Assembly (NCBI RefSeq): GCF_000758705.1
Contig: NZ_CP009287.1
Coordinates: forward strand, 4,464,001 to 4,528,000
Direction: 5' to 3'
Length of the DNA: 64,000 nt
From: Paenibacillus graminis
Lineage (GTDB): Bacteria > Bacillota > Bacilli > Paenibacillales > Paenibacillaceae
The notes beneath the pieces are model-generated. The model was not told the origin of the DNA and did not search any database. It worked only from the letters and a program-made list of their open reading frames with translations. A program made the translations under genes and the position numbers. Of this stretch, positions 27,952-35,843 are shown piece after piece (the stretch's first letter is position 1; every line of letters starts with the position of its first letter).

Positions 27952-29592
27952 TCAGAACAGAAATCTGTGTGCCAGCCGCTCTATTCTGCTCAGCAGTTCC
28001 GGCAGATGAAAAGGCTTCACCACGTAATCGTCAGCCCCCGTCTGCAAGGCATGGATGATGTCGCGCTGGTTATTCCGTCCGGTCAGCATAATCACTAGAA
28101 TATTCACTTCCGGGTAGCTGCTGCGAATCCGCTCCAGGACCTCCAGCCCGTCCAGCTCCGGCATGATGCCATCAAGCAAAATAATATATTTGCCGCCTTG
28201 CGCATACCAGTCCGATTCCAGAAACTGCGGGCCGCCTGCATAGCTGCTGACCTTCACATGGCCAATGCCCGCCGGTTCCCAGGCTGCAAAATGATGGGTC
28301 ACAATCCGGCGGATCAGAGCGTCGTCATCTACGACAATCACATTCAGCAGCGATTCTTCTAAGCCTGTGCCGAGCTGCTTGGTATACAGGGTGGTCCGGT
28401 TCCTTCCTTCAGCCTTGCTGGCATATAACGCCTGGTCTGCTTCCCCGATCAGCCGGTCCGGTTCATGAAGTTCTTCGCGGACCTCCGTAATGCCGGCTGA
28501 GAAAGTAACATGAAACTGCTCCTTTTTGGCGGTAAAACTTCTTGCGGCAAGCTCATGCTGAATCCGCTGCACCACCAGAAGCGCTGAAGCCGAATCCGTA
28601 TTCGGCATAAATAAGGCAAATTCTTCTCCGCCGAACCGGCAGAAGGTATCTTCTACACGTATGGAACGGCGCACCACCTCGGAAAAGGCCTGAAGCACTT
28701 CATCGCCGACCAGGTGGCCATAACTGTCATTCACATGCTTGAAATGATCCAGATCCATCAGCGCCACCGAAAAAATCCGGCCGGTCCGCCGGAAATCGGA
28801 GACAAGCTGCTTCATCGTCTGATTGAAGTACTTGCGGTTGAACGCACCGGTCAGCTCATCCACAATAACCGATTCCTGCCACTCCCGCTTCAGCTCAAAA
28901 CGGTTCTTGATCAGCACCAGGAACAGGTCGATGTCCAGCGGCTTCGCCAGATAGTCCATCACACCGAGCGAATAGGCGTACATTTGAATATCCTTGGAAT
29001 GCTCGCCGCTGACGATGATGATGGGAATCCGTTCTTTTTTGGCCTTGCCGATGATTTGCCTCAGCACATCAATTCCACTCTGGTCCGGAAGCAGAATATC
29101 CAGCAGGATCAGATCCGGCTTGCTCTCATAAAATATCTTCAGTCCGCGCTCGGCGGACAAGGCGATGCTGACATAATAGGACTGCTTTTCTAGAGATTCG
29201 CGTAAAAAAGCCACCAGCTCAACATCATCATCAATGATCAGAATCTCATGCTGGTGGTGAATGCCGTGTAAGGGATCCGTTTCCGGCGGATGAGAACCGT
29301 GCAGCATCGGATGTGCTGCATCTTGTTCATCGTCAAAAAGCTCCAAAAGCGGGTATAAGTAATCCCCCCATTCCGCTTCCGTCCAGCTTCGTTGGACATC
29401 CTCCGAGAAATACAGCATGATGCTGCCCGCCTGCTTCTCGACCTTGACGAGTCCCACAGTTCCGGCGGTACCCTTTAGATTATGCAGGAAACGGTAAATA
29501 TCTTTTTCGTTAACAAATTCCTGTGAAGACCAATTGTGGAGCGTTTGTCTGGTACGCTGCTCGACCAGCTCTTTGTATTTTCTCGTTGTCAT
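27952..29592 (-). CDS. HPt-REC-GGDEF-REC signalling protein (diguanylate cyclase)
   Basis: 546 residues: an N-terminal HPt-like helical domain with FLHNLKGTAG (His near 37), a receiver (~115-230; IIDDDVE, LILLDILLPD, KPLDI), a GGDEF domain (~245-415) with an intact active site (RFGGEEF, DELTGAFNRKYF, MDLDHFKHVND), and a second receiver (~420-540; VVDDDA, ILLDGIMPE, KPFHLPE). It should make c-di-GMP under phosphorelay control, with the adjacent hybrid kinase and single receiver as likely partners. The HPt, two receivers, cyclase and neighbouring REC could form a complete relay. Confidence 0.92.
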   Translation of the reverse strand: MTTRKYKELVEQRTRQTLHNWSSQEFVNEKDIYRFLHNLKGTAGTVGLVKVEKQAGSIMLYFSEDVQRSWTEAEWGDYLYPLLELFDDEQDAAHPMLHGSHPPETDPLHGIHHQHEILIIDDDVELVAFLRESLEKQSYYVSIALSAERGLKIFYESKPDLILLDILLPDQSGIDVLRQIIGKAKKERIPIIIVSGEHSKDIQMYAYSLGVMDYLAKPLDIDLFLVLIKNRFELKREWQESVIVDELTGAFNRKYFNQTMKQLVSDFRRTGRIFSVALMDLDHFKHVNDSYGHLVGDEVLQAFSEVVRRSIRVEDTFCRFGGEEFALFMPNTDSASALLVVQRIQHELAARSFTAKKEQFHVTFSAGITEVREELHEPDRLIGEADQALYASKAEGRNRTTLYTKQLGTGLEESLLNVIVVDDDALIRRIVTHHFAAWEPAGIGHVKVSSYAGGPQFLESDWYAQGGKYIILLDGIMPELDGLEVLERIRSSYPEVNILVIMLTGRNNQRDIIHALQTGADDYVVKPFHLPELLSRIERLAHRFLF

Positions 29593-29719
29593 TATTTCTC
29601 CTTCAAGCCGCTAATATAAACAAGTTACTTAATCATAGCTTCTCAGCCCTGTCAACTGTATTCTATGAAAAAAGGGGCTTAAGATCAAATCTATGAAGAT
29701 ATGGACAAAAAAACTTCGG

Positions 29720-29748
29720 TTGTAGAGTTGCCGTTCCTTTGCCATAAT
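29720..29748 (+). promoter_or_regulatory. Promoter of the ACT-UPF0210 pair
   Basis: TTGTAG (29720-29725), a 17-base spacer and CATAAT (29743-29748), about 75 bases before the TTG start of the ACT gene. Confidence 0.6.
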
Positions 29749-29825
29749 GATTGAAATGGTTCATTCCGTTAAAGCGGCGGATGGACAAAGCACCAGATAA
29801 ATCAGTATAAATAGGAGGCTTTACA

Positions 29826-30095
29826 TTGAAGGGGATTATCACAGTACTGGGAAAAGACAAAGTCGGTATTATTGCCAAGGTCTGCACCTATCTCGCAGGC
29901 CACAATTTGAACATTCTGGACATCTCACAGACCATCATACAGGATTACTTCAACATGATGATGATCGTGGATATTTCCGCACCCAGCAAATCCTTTGAGG
30001 AGATTGTGGAGGATCTGCAGCAGGTGGGTGAAGAGATCGGCGTGGAAATCAAGCTTCAGCATGAGGATATCTTCAATATTATGCATCGGATTTAA
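29826..30095 (+). CDS. ACT domain protein (UPF0237-like)
   Basis: 89 residues, a single ACT domain beginning ITVLGKDKVGIIAKVCTYLA, like the UPF0237/GcvR-type stand-alone ACT proteins. ACT domains bind small ligands, often amino acids. The start is TTG, eight bases after AGGAGG. It lies 48 bases before a UPF0210 gene; the two families often occur side by side in Gram-positive bacteria, which suggests regulation of the partner by ligand binding, but neither function is established. Confidence 0.9.
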   Translation: MKGIITVLGKDKVGIIAKVCTYLAGHNLNILDISQTIIQDYFNMMMIVDISAPSKSFEEIVEDLQQVGEEIGVEIKLQHEDIFNIMHRI

Positions 30096-30143
30096 ACCAT
30101 TAAAAATTAAGATATGGCAAAAATAAATGAAGGAGTTAAACCT

Positions 30144-31502
30144 ATGATTTCAATTGTGGAAGTACAGGAAACGAATAAAATGATCCGGGAAATGAACCTG
30201 GATGTCCGTACCATTACGATGGGAATCAGCCTGATGGACTGTGCCCACGCAGATATGCGTGTGTTCAATCAGAATGTGTATGATAAAATCACCCGCTCCG
30301 CCGAGAAGCTGGTCAAAACCGGCGAAGATCTGGAGCGGCAATTCGGTGTGCCGATCGTCAACAAACGGATATCGGTTACCCCGATCTCCATTGCCGCCGG
30401 AGCGGTCCACACCGATACCTACGTGCCGGTTGCCGAAGTTCTGGACAAGGCAGCCAAGGAGGTCGGTGTGAACTTCATCGGCGGCTTCTCGGCGCTGGTG
30501 CAGAAGGGCTGCACCACAGGCGACCGGATTCTGATCGAGAGCATTCCTGAAGCGCTGGCCGTAACAGAAAGAGTATGTTCTTCTGTCAATGTCGGCTCCT
30601 CGCGCAGCGGAATCAACATGGATGCTGTGAAGCTGATGGGCGATATCATCCTTCAGACCGCAGAGCGCACCAAAGAGCGCGACTCCATCGGCTGCGCCAA
30701 ACTGGTGGTTTTCTGCAATGCCGTGGAGGACAACCCGTTCATGGCCGGTGCGTTTCACGGAGTCGGTGAACGCGAATGTGTGATCAACGTGGGCGTCAGC
30801 GGTCCCGGTGTTATTAAGCGGGCGCTGGAGGAAGTAAAGGGGCATGATTTCGAGACTCTTTGCGAGACGATCAAGCGGACCGCCTTCAAGGTTACCCGCG
30901 TGGGCCAGCTGGTTGCCCAGGAAGCTTCCAAACGGCTGGGCGTGCCTTTTGGCATTATCGATCTGTCTCTGGCGCCAACCCCGCTGATCGGGGATTCCAT
31001 CGCCGAGATCTTTCAGGTGATGGGGCTGGAAGAAGCCGGGGCACCCGGCACAACTGCCGCACTTGCTATTCTTAACGACAATGTCAAAAAAGGCGGCGTT
31101 ATGGCTTCATCCTACGTTGGCGGACTCAGCGGCGCTTTTATCCCGGTCAGCGAAGACCACGGCATGATTCAGGCGGTGCAGCGCGGGGCGCTGACACTGG
31201 AGAAGCTGGAAGCGATGACCTGTGTCTGCTCGGTAGGCCTGGATATGATTGCTATTCCCGGCAGCACCAGCAAAGAAACCATCGCCGGCATCATCGCCGA
31301 CGAAGCCGCCATCGGCATGGTCAACAACAAGACCACCGCAGTCCGCGTAATTCCGGTTATCGGTAAGGAAGTCGGCGAAATGGTGGAGTTCGGCGGTCTG
31401 CTCGGCTATGCGCCGGTGATGGCCGTGAACAAGTTTGACTGCTCCGGGTTCGTTAACCGGGGCGGACGTATTCCGGCTCCGATCCACAGCTTTAAGAACT
31501 AG
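30144..31502 (+). CDS. PFL/UPF0210 family protein of unknown function
   Basis: 452 residues. It belongs to the UPF0210 (DUF711) family; characteristic stretches include [19 protein letters not shown], an Ala/Gly-rich region [17 protein letters not shown], the cysteine-containing [16 protein letters not shown] and an [18 protein letters not shown] end. It is distantly related to glycyl-radical/PFL-like folds by name, but no activity is known and I see no glycyl-radical motif. The frame extends to 30114, but ATG 30144 follows GAAGGAG and starts the conserved region. Paired with the ACT gene. Confidence 0.88.
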   Translation: MISIVEVQETNKMIREMNLDVRTITMGISLMDCAHADMRVFNQNVYDKITRSAEKLVKTGEDLERQFGVPIVNKRISVTPISIAAGAVHTDTYVPVAEVLDKAAKEVGVNFIGGFSALVQKGCTTGDRILIESIPEALAVTERVCSSVNVGSSRSGINMDAVKLMGDIILQTAERTKERDSIGCAKLVVFCNAVEDNPFMAGAFHGVGERECVINVGVSGPGVIKRALEEVKGHDFETLCETIKRTAFKVTRVGQLVAQEASKRLGVPFGIIDLSLAPTPLIGDSIAEIFQVMGLEEAGAPGTTAALAILNDNVKKGGVMASSYVGGLSGAFIPVSEDHGMIQAVQRGALTLEKLEAMTCVCSVGLDMIAIPGSTSKETIAGIIADEAAIGMVNNKTTAVRVIPVIGKEVGEMVEFGGLLGYAPVMAVNKFDCSGFVNRGGRIPAPIHSFKN

Positions 31503-31512
31503 ACTTATGAAG

Positions 31513-31550
31513 AAGCGCCGCCTGCCCGGCAACGGGGAGACGGCGCTTTT
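31513..31550 (+). terminator. Terminator of the ACT-UPF0210 operon
   Basis: The stem AAGCGCCG/CGGCGCTT is followed by TTGTTG; it lies 11 bases after the UPF0210 stop. Confidence 0.8.
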
Positions 31551-31623
31551 GTTGTGTATTATAGATACCGGAGACCTAGCTCCTGAAAAGGAGCTGAATG
31601 TTCCAAAGGCGGGGCCGCAAGGG

Positions 31624-32562
31624 TCAGTTCGCCACATGCTTCAGCTTGCCGGGAGCCATAACCAGGTACAGCTCCTGAATCTGCTCCCCGCTTTTGTCCA
31701 GTGTTAGACAGAGCACCGCTCGGACCTCTCCTTGCTGCTTGAACACAAGATTCGGCTCGCCGTTGATGCTGACGACCGCGCCCTCCCACTCACGCATCCG
31801 CTGGAGTACTCTCCGCGAAGTCAGCAGTGCCAGCACGCCTTTGCGTCCCACCATAGGTCTAAGAATCGTATGCACTTCCTGCCCGCCCCCGTCACCGACA
31901 AGCACAGGCTGTTCAGCCAGCAGCGCAAGCATTCCGCCAACATCATAAGCGGCAAAAGCGGCGGTGAACCGTTGCAGCAGCTTTTCTCTTGAAGCGGGGT
32001 TCCCCTCCCCTGATGCCGCTGGCGGCAACTGCTCCGATTGCAGCGTGCGTTTGGCCCGGCTGAAAATTTGCCGGCAGTTGCTCTCAGACTTGCCAACCAT
32101 CTCCGCTATAGCATCATATTCGTACTGAAAAGCCTCTCTCAGCACAAACACCGCTCTTTCCGTGGGAGACAGCCGCTCCAGCAGCACCAGAAAAGCATAT
32201 GACAGCGTATCCTTCCGCTCCGCTGACGCTTCCGGCCCGTCGTAAGCCTCGCTTACAGGCTCGGGCAGCCATTCTCCAATATAAGTCTCTCTGCGGCTGC
32301 GCGCAGAGCTGAGAATATTCAGGCAGCGGTTGGTAATCCCCTTAGCCACGTAAGCCTTCATATTGAGAATACCGCTGAGCTCCCTCTGCTGCAGCCCGGC
32401 AAAACAGTCCTGCACGGCATCCTCCGCATCAGCCACAGTTCCCAGCATTCTGTAAGCAATCGAGAAGGCATAACGATTATAGCTGCGGTAGATTTCCTCC
32501 ACCGTGAGATCTTCCACTGTCTGTGGAGTCATGCTGCCAGCCTTGCTGTCCCGGTCCTTCAC
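31624..32562 (-). CDS. ECF41-type RNA polymerase sigma factor with fused C-terminal domain
   Basis: 312 residues, longer than a simple ECF sigma. The sigma-2 region (~22-88, SYNRYAFSIAYRMLGTVADAEDAVQDCF) and sigma-4 region (~125-178, LLERLSPTERAVFVLREAFQYEYDAIAEMVGKSESNCRQ) are linked by the ECF41 hallmark WLPEP. The last ~120 residues form a SnoaL/NTF2-like domain with DGGG and a C-terminal GKL; in this family that extension regulates activity in place of an anti-sigma factor. The GTG start follows AGGAGG by seven bases. It lies 41 bases downstream of the carboxymuconolactone-decarboxylase-like gene, the classic partner. Confidence 0.95.
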   Translation of the reverse strand: MKDRDSKAGSMTPQTVEDLTVEEIYRSYNRYAFSIAYRMLGTVADAEDAVQDCFAGLQQRELSGILNMKAYVAKGITNRCLNILSSARSRRETYIGEWLPEPVSEAYDGPEASAERKDTLSYAFLVLLERLSPTERAVFVLREAFQYEYDAIAEMVGKSESNCRQIFSRAKRTLQSEQLPPAASGEGNPASREKLLQRFTAAFAAYDVGGMLALLAEQPVLVGDGGGQEVHTILRPMVGRKGVLALLTSRRVLQRMREWEGAVVSINGEPNLVFKQQGEVRAVLCLTLDKSGEQIQELYLVMAPGKLKHVAN

Positions 32563-32603
32563 TGCTGTCCCTCCTGTGCTTCTAACCTAAATTCTGTTGT
32601 GGA

Positions 32604-33050
32604 TCAGTTAAAACAACCCGGATACATTCCGGTAGAGATCGCGATGCGGTTCCAGTTGTTGATAGTATTGATGACCATAATCCAGTCCACGAACTCCTCC
32701 TGGCTGATATGCTCCATAACCTTGTCATACAACGCCGCAGGAACCCCAGCTTGACTAATAAGGGTTACTGTCTCGGCAAGTTCAAGCAGTGCTTTTTCCT
32801 TTTCCGTAAACAACGGCACCTCATGCCATGCACTGAGCAGCAAAATATGGTCCGCATAATCGCCCAGCTTCATCAGGTCCTTCGCATGCATATCCAGGCA
32901 GAAGGCACAGCCGTTGATCTGGGAGACGCGTATTTTCACTAACTCATATAATACCTTATCCTTGATTCGTCCGCCTCCATACTGCTCCAGTGTCATCATT
33001 GTCCGGAAAGCCTGCTCATTTACCGCTCTGTAATTAAATCTTAAACTCAT
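32604..33050 (-). CDS. Carboxymuconolactone decarboxylase-like (AhpD fold) protein, ECF41 partner
   Basis: 148 residues. The AhpD-type motif CAFCLDMHAKD (two Cys and a His) marks a redox-active thiol site, so a peroxidase or alkylhydroperoxidase-like reaction is plausible rather than decarboxylation. ECF41 sigma factors commonly control and are encoded with genes of this family. The frame extends to 33089, but ATG 33050 follows GGAGG by eight bases and starts the conserved part. Confidence 0.93.
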   Translation of the reverse strand: MSLRFNYRAVNEQAFRTMMTLEQYGGGRIKDKVLYELVKIRVSQINGCAFCLDMHAKDLMKLGDYADHILLLSAWHEVPLFTEKEKALLELAETVTLISQAGVPAALYDKVMEHISQEEFVDWIMVINTINNWNRIAISTGMYPGCFN

Positions 33051-33084
33051 TCTAATCGCCTCCATTATGTGTGTACATACTGAA

Positions 33085-33111
33085 GACAATGTACCTTGCG
33101 GATTTGTGACA
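33085..33111 (-). promoter_or_regulatory. ECF41-type promoter
   Basis: In the minus direction TGTCACA (33111-33105), exactly 16 bases, then TGTC (33088-33085). The published ECF41 motif is TGTCACA-N16-CGTC, so this differs at one base. It lies about 35 bases upstream of the decarboxylase-like gene and so would drive that gene and the sigma gene behind it. Confidence 0.85.
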
Positions 33112-33126
33112 AAGACCTCAAAAGCA

Positions 33127-33472
33127 GAACAAAACGGCTACGCCGCCCTTCACTGGATAACGTAGCTGTCTTGGATTTCAATTTAGCGTTGCCTGGAGGA
33201 CCTTTCATGAATCCGGCGGAAATTCCAAGTGGAAAAAGGATCATTCATTTGCCCCAGCACACGGATCTCCGCAGTCTATGTTGGAAAAAGGATCACTGAT
33301 TCAGCTCATTTCGCTCCCGATTAAGTAAAATCACCAATTAAGTTACCTCATTCTACTTAAATCTCCCATTTGTAGATTTGGAGGGGAAATAAGTTCCCTT
33401 TTTCCAACTAGCGGTTGTTCACCTGCTTCTTCGCCAGCGCGGGTTGGAAAAGGCTATCGCCCTTGGCTCCGG
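33127..33472. repeat. Dispersed intergenic repeat, copy 2 (~345 bp)
   Basis: It matches 12283-12626 in order and orientation: GAACAAAACGGCTACGCC, TTTAGCGTTGCCTGGAGGA, GTGGAAAAAGGATCA, TTGGAAAAAGGATCACTGATTCAGCTCATTTCGCTCC, AATAAGTTCCCTTTTTCCAACTAGCG and a final TTGGAAAAGGCTATCG. Between the sigma promoter and the MFS terminator the 33112-33576 stretch holds only this repeat and a short unremarkable tail. Confidence 0.88.
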
Positions 33473-33576
33473 AGCTAGCGGAACTTTACCACTCAGCCTC
33501 CATGTCTTGCGCTTGGGGTGCTTTTAAGAATCCGCCGGGAACTTCCCCATGAAGATGTCGGCCATGCCAGATGACA

Positions 33577-33615
33577 AAAAAAGCCTCCCGGCCTGAACTC
33601 AGGCTGGAAGGTTTT
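33577..33615 (-). terminator. Terminator of the MFS gene
   Basis: The stem AGCCTcCCgGCCTG/CAGGCtGGaAGG(T) has A runs on the left and T runs on the right, so it may work both ways. It lies 47 bases beyond the MFS stop in the minus direction. Confidence 0.75.
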
Positions 33616-33661
33616 TGACTTGAATTGGGCTTACGATGTGAGCGGAGAGGCCGAGGGAATC

Positions 33662-35125
33662 TCAGGCTGCGGCTCTCTTTGCCTTCTTTGCTCTTTTGAT
33701 CGATATCATCCGCCAGCCTGTCAGCAGCGCCGATACCAGGCAGATAGCCGAAGAGGTCATGAACACGACATGCATGCCGGAGAGAAATACATCCGGACGA
33801 CCCGGGATAAGGTCGGTTACCCGGTAGCCGGCTTTGCTGCTCATTACGTTGAACAGTATAGAGGTGGCAATGGTGATGCCGACAACCATCCCCACATTGC
33901 GGACCAGCGAGTTGACGCTGCCCGCTGAGCCGAGCTGGGTCCGCGGGACGGTGGACATCACCAGTGAGTTATTCGGCGACTGGAACAACCCGCTGCCGAT
34001 CCCCAGCATGGCAATCCAGACGCCCACCAGCGCGACGGCACTTCCATCATGCAGACGGGCCAAACCAAATTGTGCGATCACCATGACAATCAGACCGGCG
34101 AAGGTAAGGAATTCCGAACCGATTTTGTCGGACAATGCCCCGCTCAGCGGAGCGACAATGACCATGGAGATCGGAAACAGCATGAGCAGAAAACCTGCAT
34201 AAAATGGCGACAGGTTCAGCATGTTCTGCGCATAAAACGGGGCGATGATGTTAAAGCAGAAATTCGCTACGAATACCAGAAAACCGCATAGTATGCTGAG
34301 CGAAAATAACGGATTCTTGAACAGGGACAGCTGCAATAGCGGCTGGCTCCGGCGCAGCTCTACAATAAGAAAGACCATAAAAGCTGCGGCTGCGGCCGCC
34401 AGCGCCGAGATAATCCGGCTGTCTCCATAGCCGAGCTGCTGTCCGAGCAGCAGGCCTGCAAACAAGGCCACTATAAATATGGCGAACAGCAGGCTGCCGG
34501 GAAGGTCAATCTTGGCTTTTACCCGGATCAGATCCTTGGGCAGAACCTTCCACCCCAGCACGATGGCGATCAGACCAATCGGAACGTTCACCCAGAAAAT
34601 ATATTCCCATCCCAAAGAAGAGACGATTATCCCCCCCAGGCTGGGGCCGGCAATACTGCCAAGCGACACAAAGGTACCGATCAGTCCCAGCGCCTTGCCC
34701 CGTTCAGTGGCCGGAAAAATATCCGTGACAATTCCCTGGCTGTTGGCCATGGTCATCGAAGCGCCGATTGCCTGAACGACCCGCGAAGCAATCAGCAGCG
34801 GCAGGCTTGCGCTCAGGCCGCAGAGCAGCGAGCCGACGACGAAGATAATCGTGCCGATTTTAAAAATCCGGATCTTACCGGCGATATCCCCAAGCTTTCC
34901 GAAGAACAGCACGGCTGAGCAAATCGCCATCAAATAACCTGTCGTGACCCATTCCACCTTCGCTACCGGCAGGTGGAGCTGCTTCACGAGTACCGGCAGG
35001 GCAATGTTCACAATGCTTCCGTCGAGCGTGGACATAAAGGTGAACAGATTCAGCACGATCAGAATGATCCAGCGTTTCTTCTGGACCGCCGCATCCTCCT
35101 GATAAGTAGCAGTCATTGTACTCAT
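33662..35125 (-). CDS. MFS drug transporter, DHA2 (14-TM) type
   Basis: 487 residues, about 14 membrane helices. Motif A appears as GKLGDIAGKIRIF, and LDGSIVNIALPVLVKQL is the usual first-helix DHA2 pattern; RVVQAIGASMTMANSQGIVTDIFP is also typical. It should export a hydrophobic or cationic compound with proton influx. The frame extends to 35134, but ATG 35125 follows AGAGGTG. It is divergent from a MarR regulator, with two palindromes between them. Confidence 0.92.
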   Translation of the reverse strand: MSTMTATYQEDAAVQKKRWIILIVLNLFTFMSTLDGSIVNIALPVLVKQLHLPVAKVEWVTTGYLMAICSAVLFFGKLGDIAGKIRIFKIGTIIFVVGSLLCGLSASLPLLIASRVVQAIGASMTMANSQGIVTDIFPATERGKALGLIGTFVSLGSIAGPSLGGIIVSSLGWEYIFWVNVPIGLIAIVLGWKVLPKDLIRVKAKIDLPGSLLFAIFIVALFAGLLLGQQLGYGDSRIISALAAAAAAFMVFLIVELRRSQPLLQLSLFKNPLFSLSILCGFLVFVANFCFNIIAPFYAQNMLNLSPFYAGFLLMLFPISMVIVAPLSGALSDKIGSEFLTFAGLIVMVIAQFGLARLHDGSAVALVGVWIAMLGIGSGLFQSPNNSLVMSTVPRTQLGSAGSVNSLVRNVGMVVGITIATSILFNVMSSKAGYRVTDLIPGRPDVFLSGMHVVFMTSSAICLVSALLTGWRMISIKRAKKAKRAAA

Positions 35126-35155
35126 GATCAACACCTCTAACTCTTATTCCAAAAC

Positions 35156-35173
35156 TAGTTGCGCCCGCAACCA
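35156..35173. promoter_or_regulatory. MarR-type operator, site 1
   Basis: TAGTTGCG-CC-CGCAACCA, one base short of a perfect palindrome, in the MFS/marR divergent region. It shares its half-site TAGTTGCG with site 2. Confidence 0.8.
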
Positions 35174-35201
35174 AACTTCGTCTTCCCAGTGTACCGCAAC
35201 T

Positions 35202-35219
35202 TAGTTGCGTGCGCAACTA
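35202..35219. promoter_or_regulatory. MarR-type operator, site 2
   Basis: TAGTTGCG-TG-CGCAACTA, a perfect 18-bp palindrome, 46 bp from site 1. It overlaps the putative -35 of the marR promoter. Confidence 0.85.
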
Positions 35220-35233
35220 TTTTATTGTACTAT
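35205..35233 (+). promoter_or_regulatory. Promoter of the MarR gene
   Basis: TTGCGT (35205-35210), 17 bases, TACTAT (35228-35233). The -35 element lies inside operator site 2, so a bound MarR protein would block its own transcription. Confidence 0.6.
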
Positions 35234-35288
35234 TTTAAATTATAAGAAAGTGCCTGCTGTCCGCAGGATTTTAACCAAAGAGGTGTCC

Positions 35289-35723
35289 ATGTTGAATTCA
35301 AATAGAGAACCCATCGGGAAGCTGATCTCCCAGCTTTATCGCCAGAATCAAAAGTTTCTGGTCAAAGAACTGCTGCCTTACGGTATCGGCAGCGGCGGAC
35401 AGCACATCTTTTTGAAGCTGATTGTGAACCGTCCCGGCATTACCCAGGATCAAATGACTAATGAAATGAAATTCGATAAAGCCACAACTGCCCGCTCGGT
35501 GAAGAAGCTGGAGGAAGCCGGTTATATTGAGCGGAGAACCGATCCCAAGGACCGCCGCTCTTCCCTGCTGTATCCGACCCCCAAGGCGGTTAAGTTCGCT
35601 CCTGTCCTTCAGTCGATCCTGGCAGACTTAGACAGCAAGCTTACCTTCGAATTAACTGAAGAAGAAGCCGACCAGCTTGTTGCTTTGCTTCAAAAGGTCA
35701 GCAAAAATTCGGCCAATCTATGA
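35289..35723 (+). CDS. MarR family transcriptional regulator
   Basis: 144 residues. A winged helix-turn-helix with the MarR pattern ITQDQMTNEMKFDKATTARSVKKLEEAGYIERRTDPKDRRS, including the wing. It likely represses the divergent MFS gene and itself through the two TAGTTGCG palindromes. The frame extends to 35205, but ATG 35289 follows AGAGGTG at five bases. The inducing compound is unknown. Confidence 0.92.
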   Translation: MLNSNREPIGKLISQLYRQNQKFLVKELLPYGIGSGGQHIFLKLIVNRPGITQDQMTNEMKFDKATTARSVKKLEEAGYIERRTDPKDRRSSLLYPTPKAVKFAPVLQSILADLDSKLTFELTEEEADQLVALLQKVSKNSANL

Positions 35724-35799
35724 ATATGCCACAATATTTTTTGATTCTGGCAATATGAAAGCTTGAACTGTGACGAACTGGCCATCGATTACTAAGGCG

Positions 35800-35841
35800 A
35801 TGTAGGAGATGCGTGGGAATGAGTTAACCACGCCCCTACAT
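35800..35841. terminator. Stem-loop between converging MarR and binding-protein genes
   Basis: ATGTAGG..GCGTGG pairs with CCACGC..CCTACAT around an 11-base loop; outer CTTGAAC/GTTCAAG bases may extend it. There is no T run, so termination strength is doubtful. Confidence 0.55.
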
Positions 35842-35843
35842 GT

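Noticed and set aside
30150..30845. 231-residue minus-strand frame opposite the UPF0210 gene
   Set aside because: Antisense shadow in GC-rich coding DNA; the plus-strand gene is well conserved.
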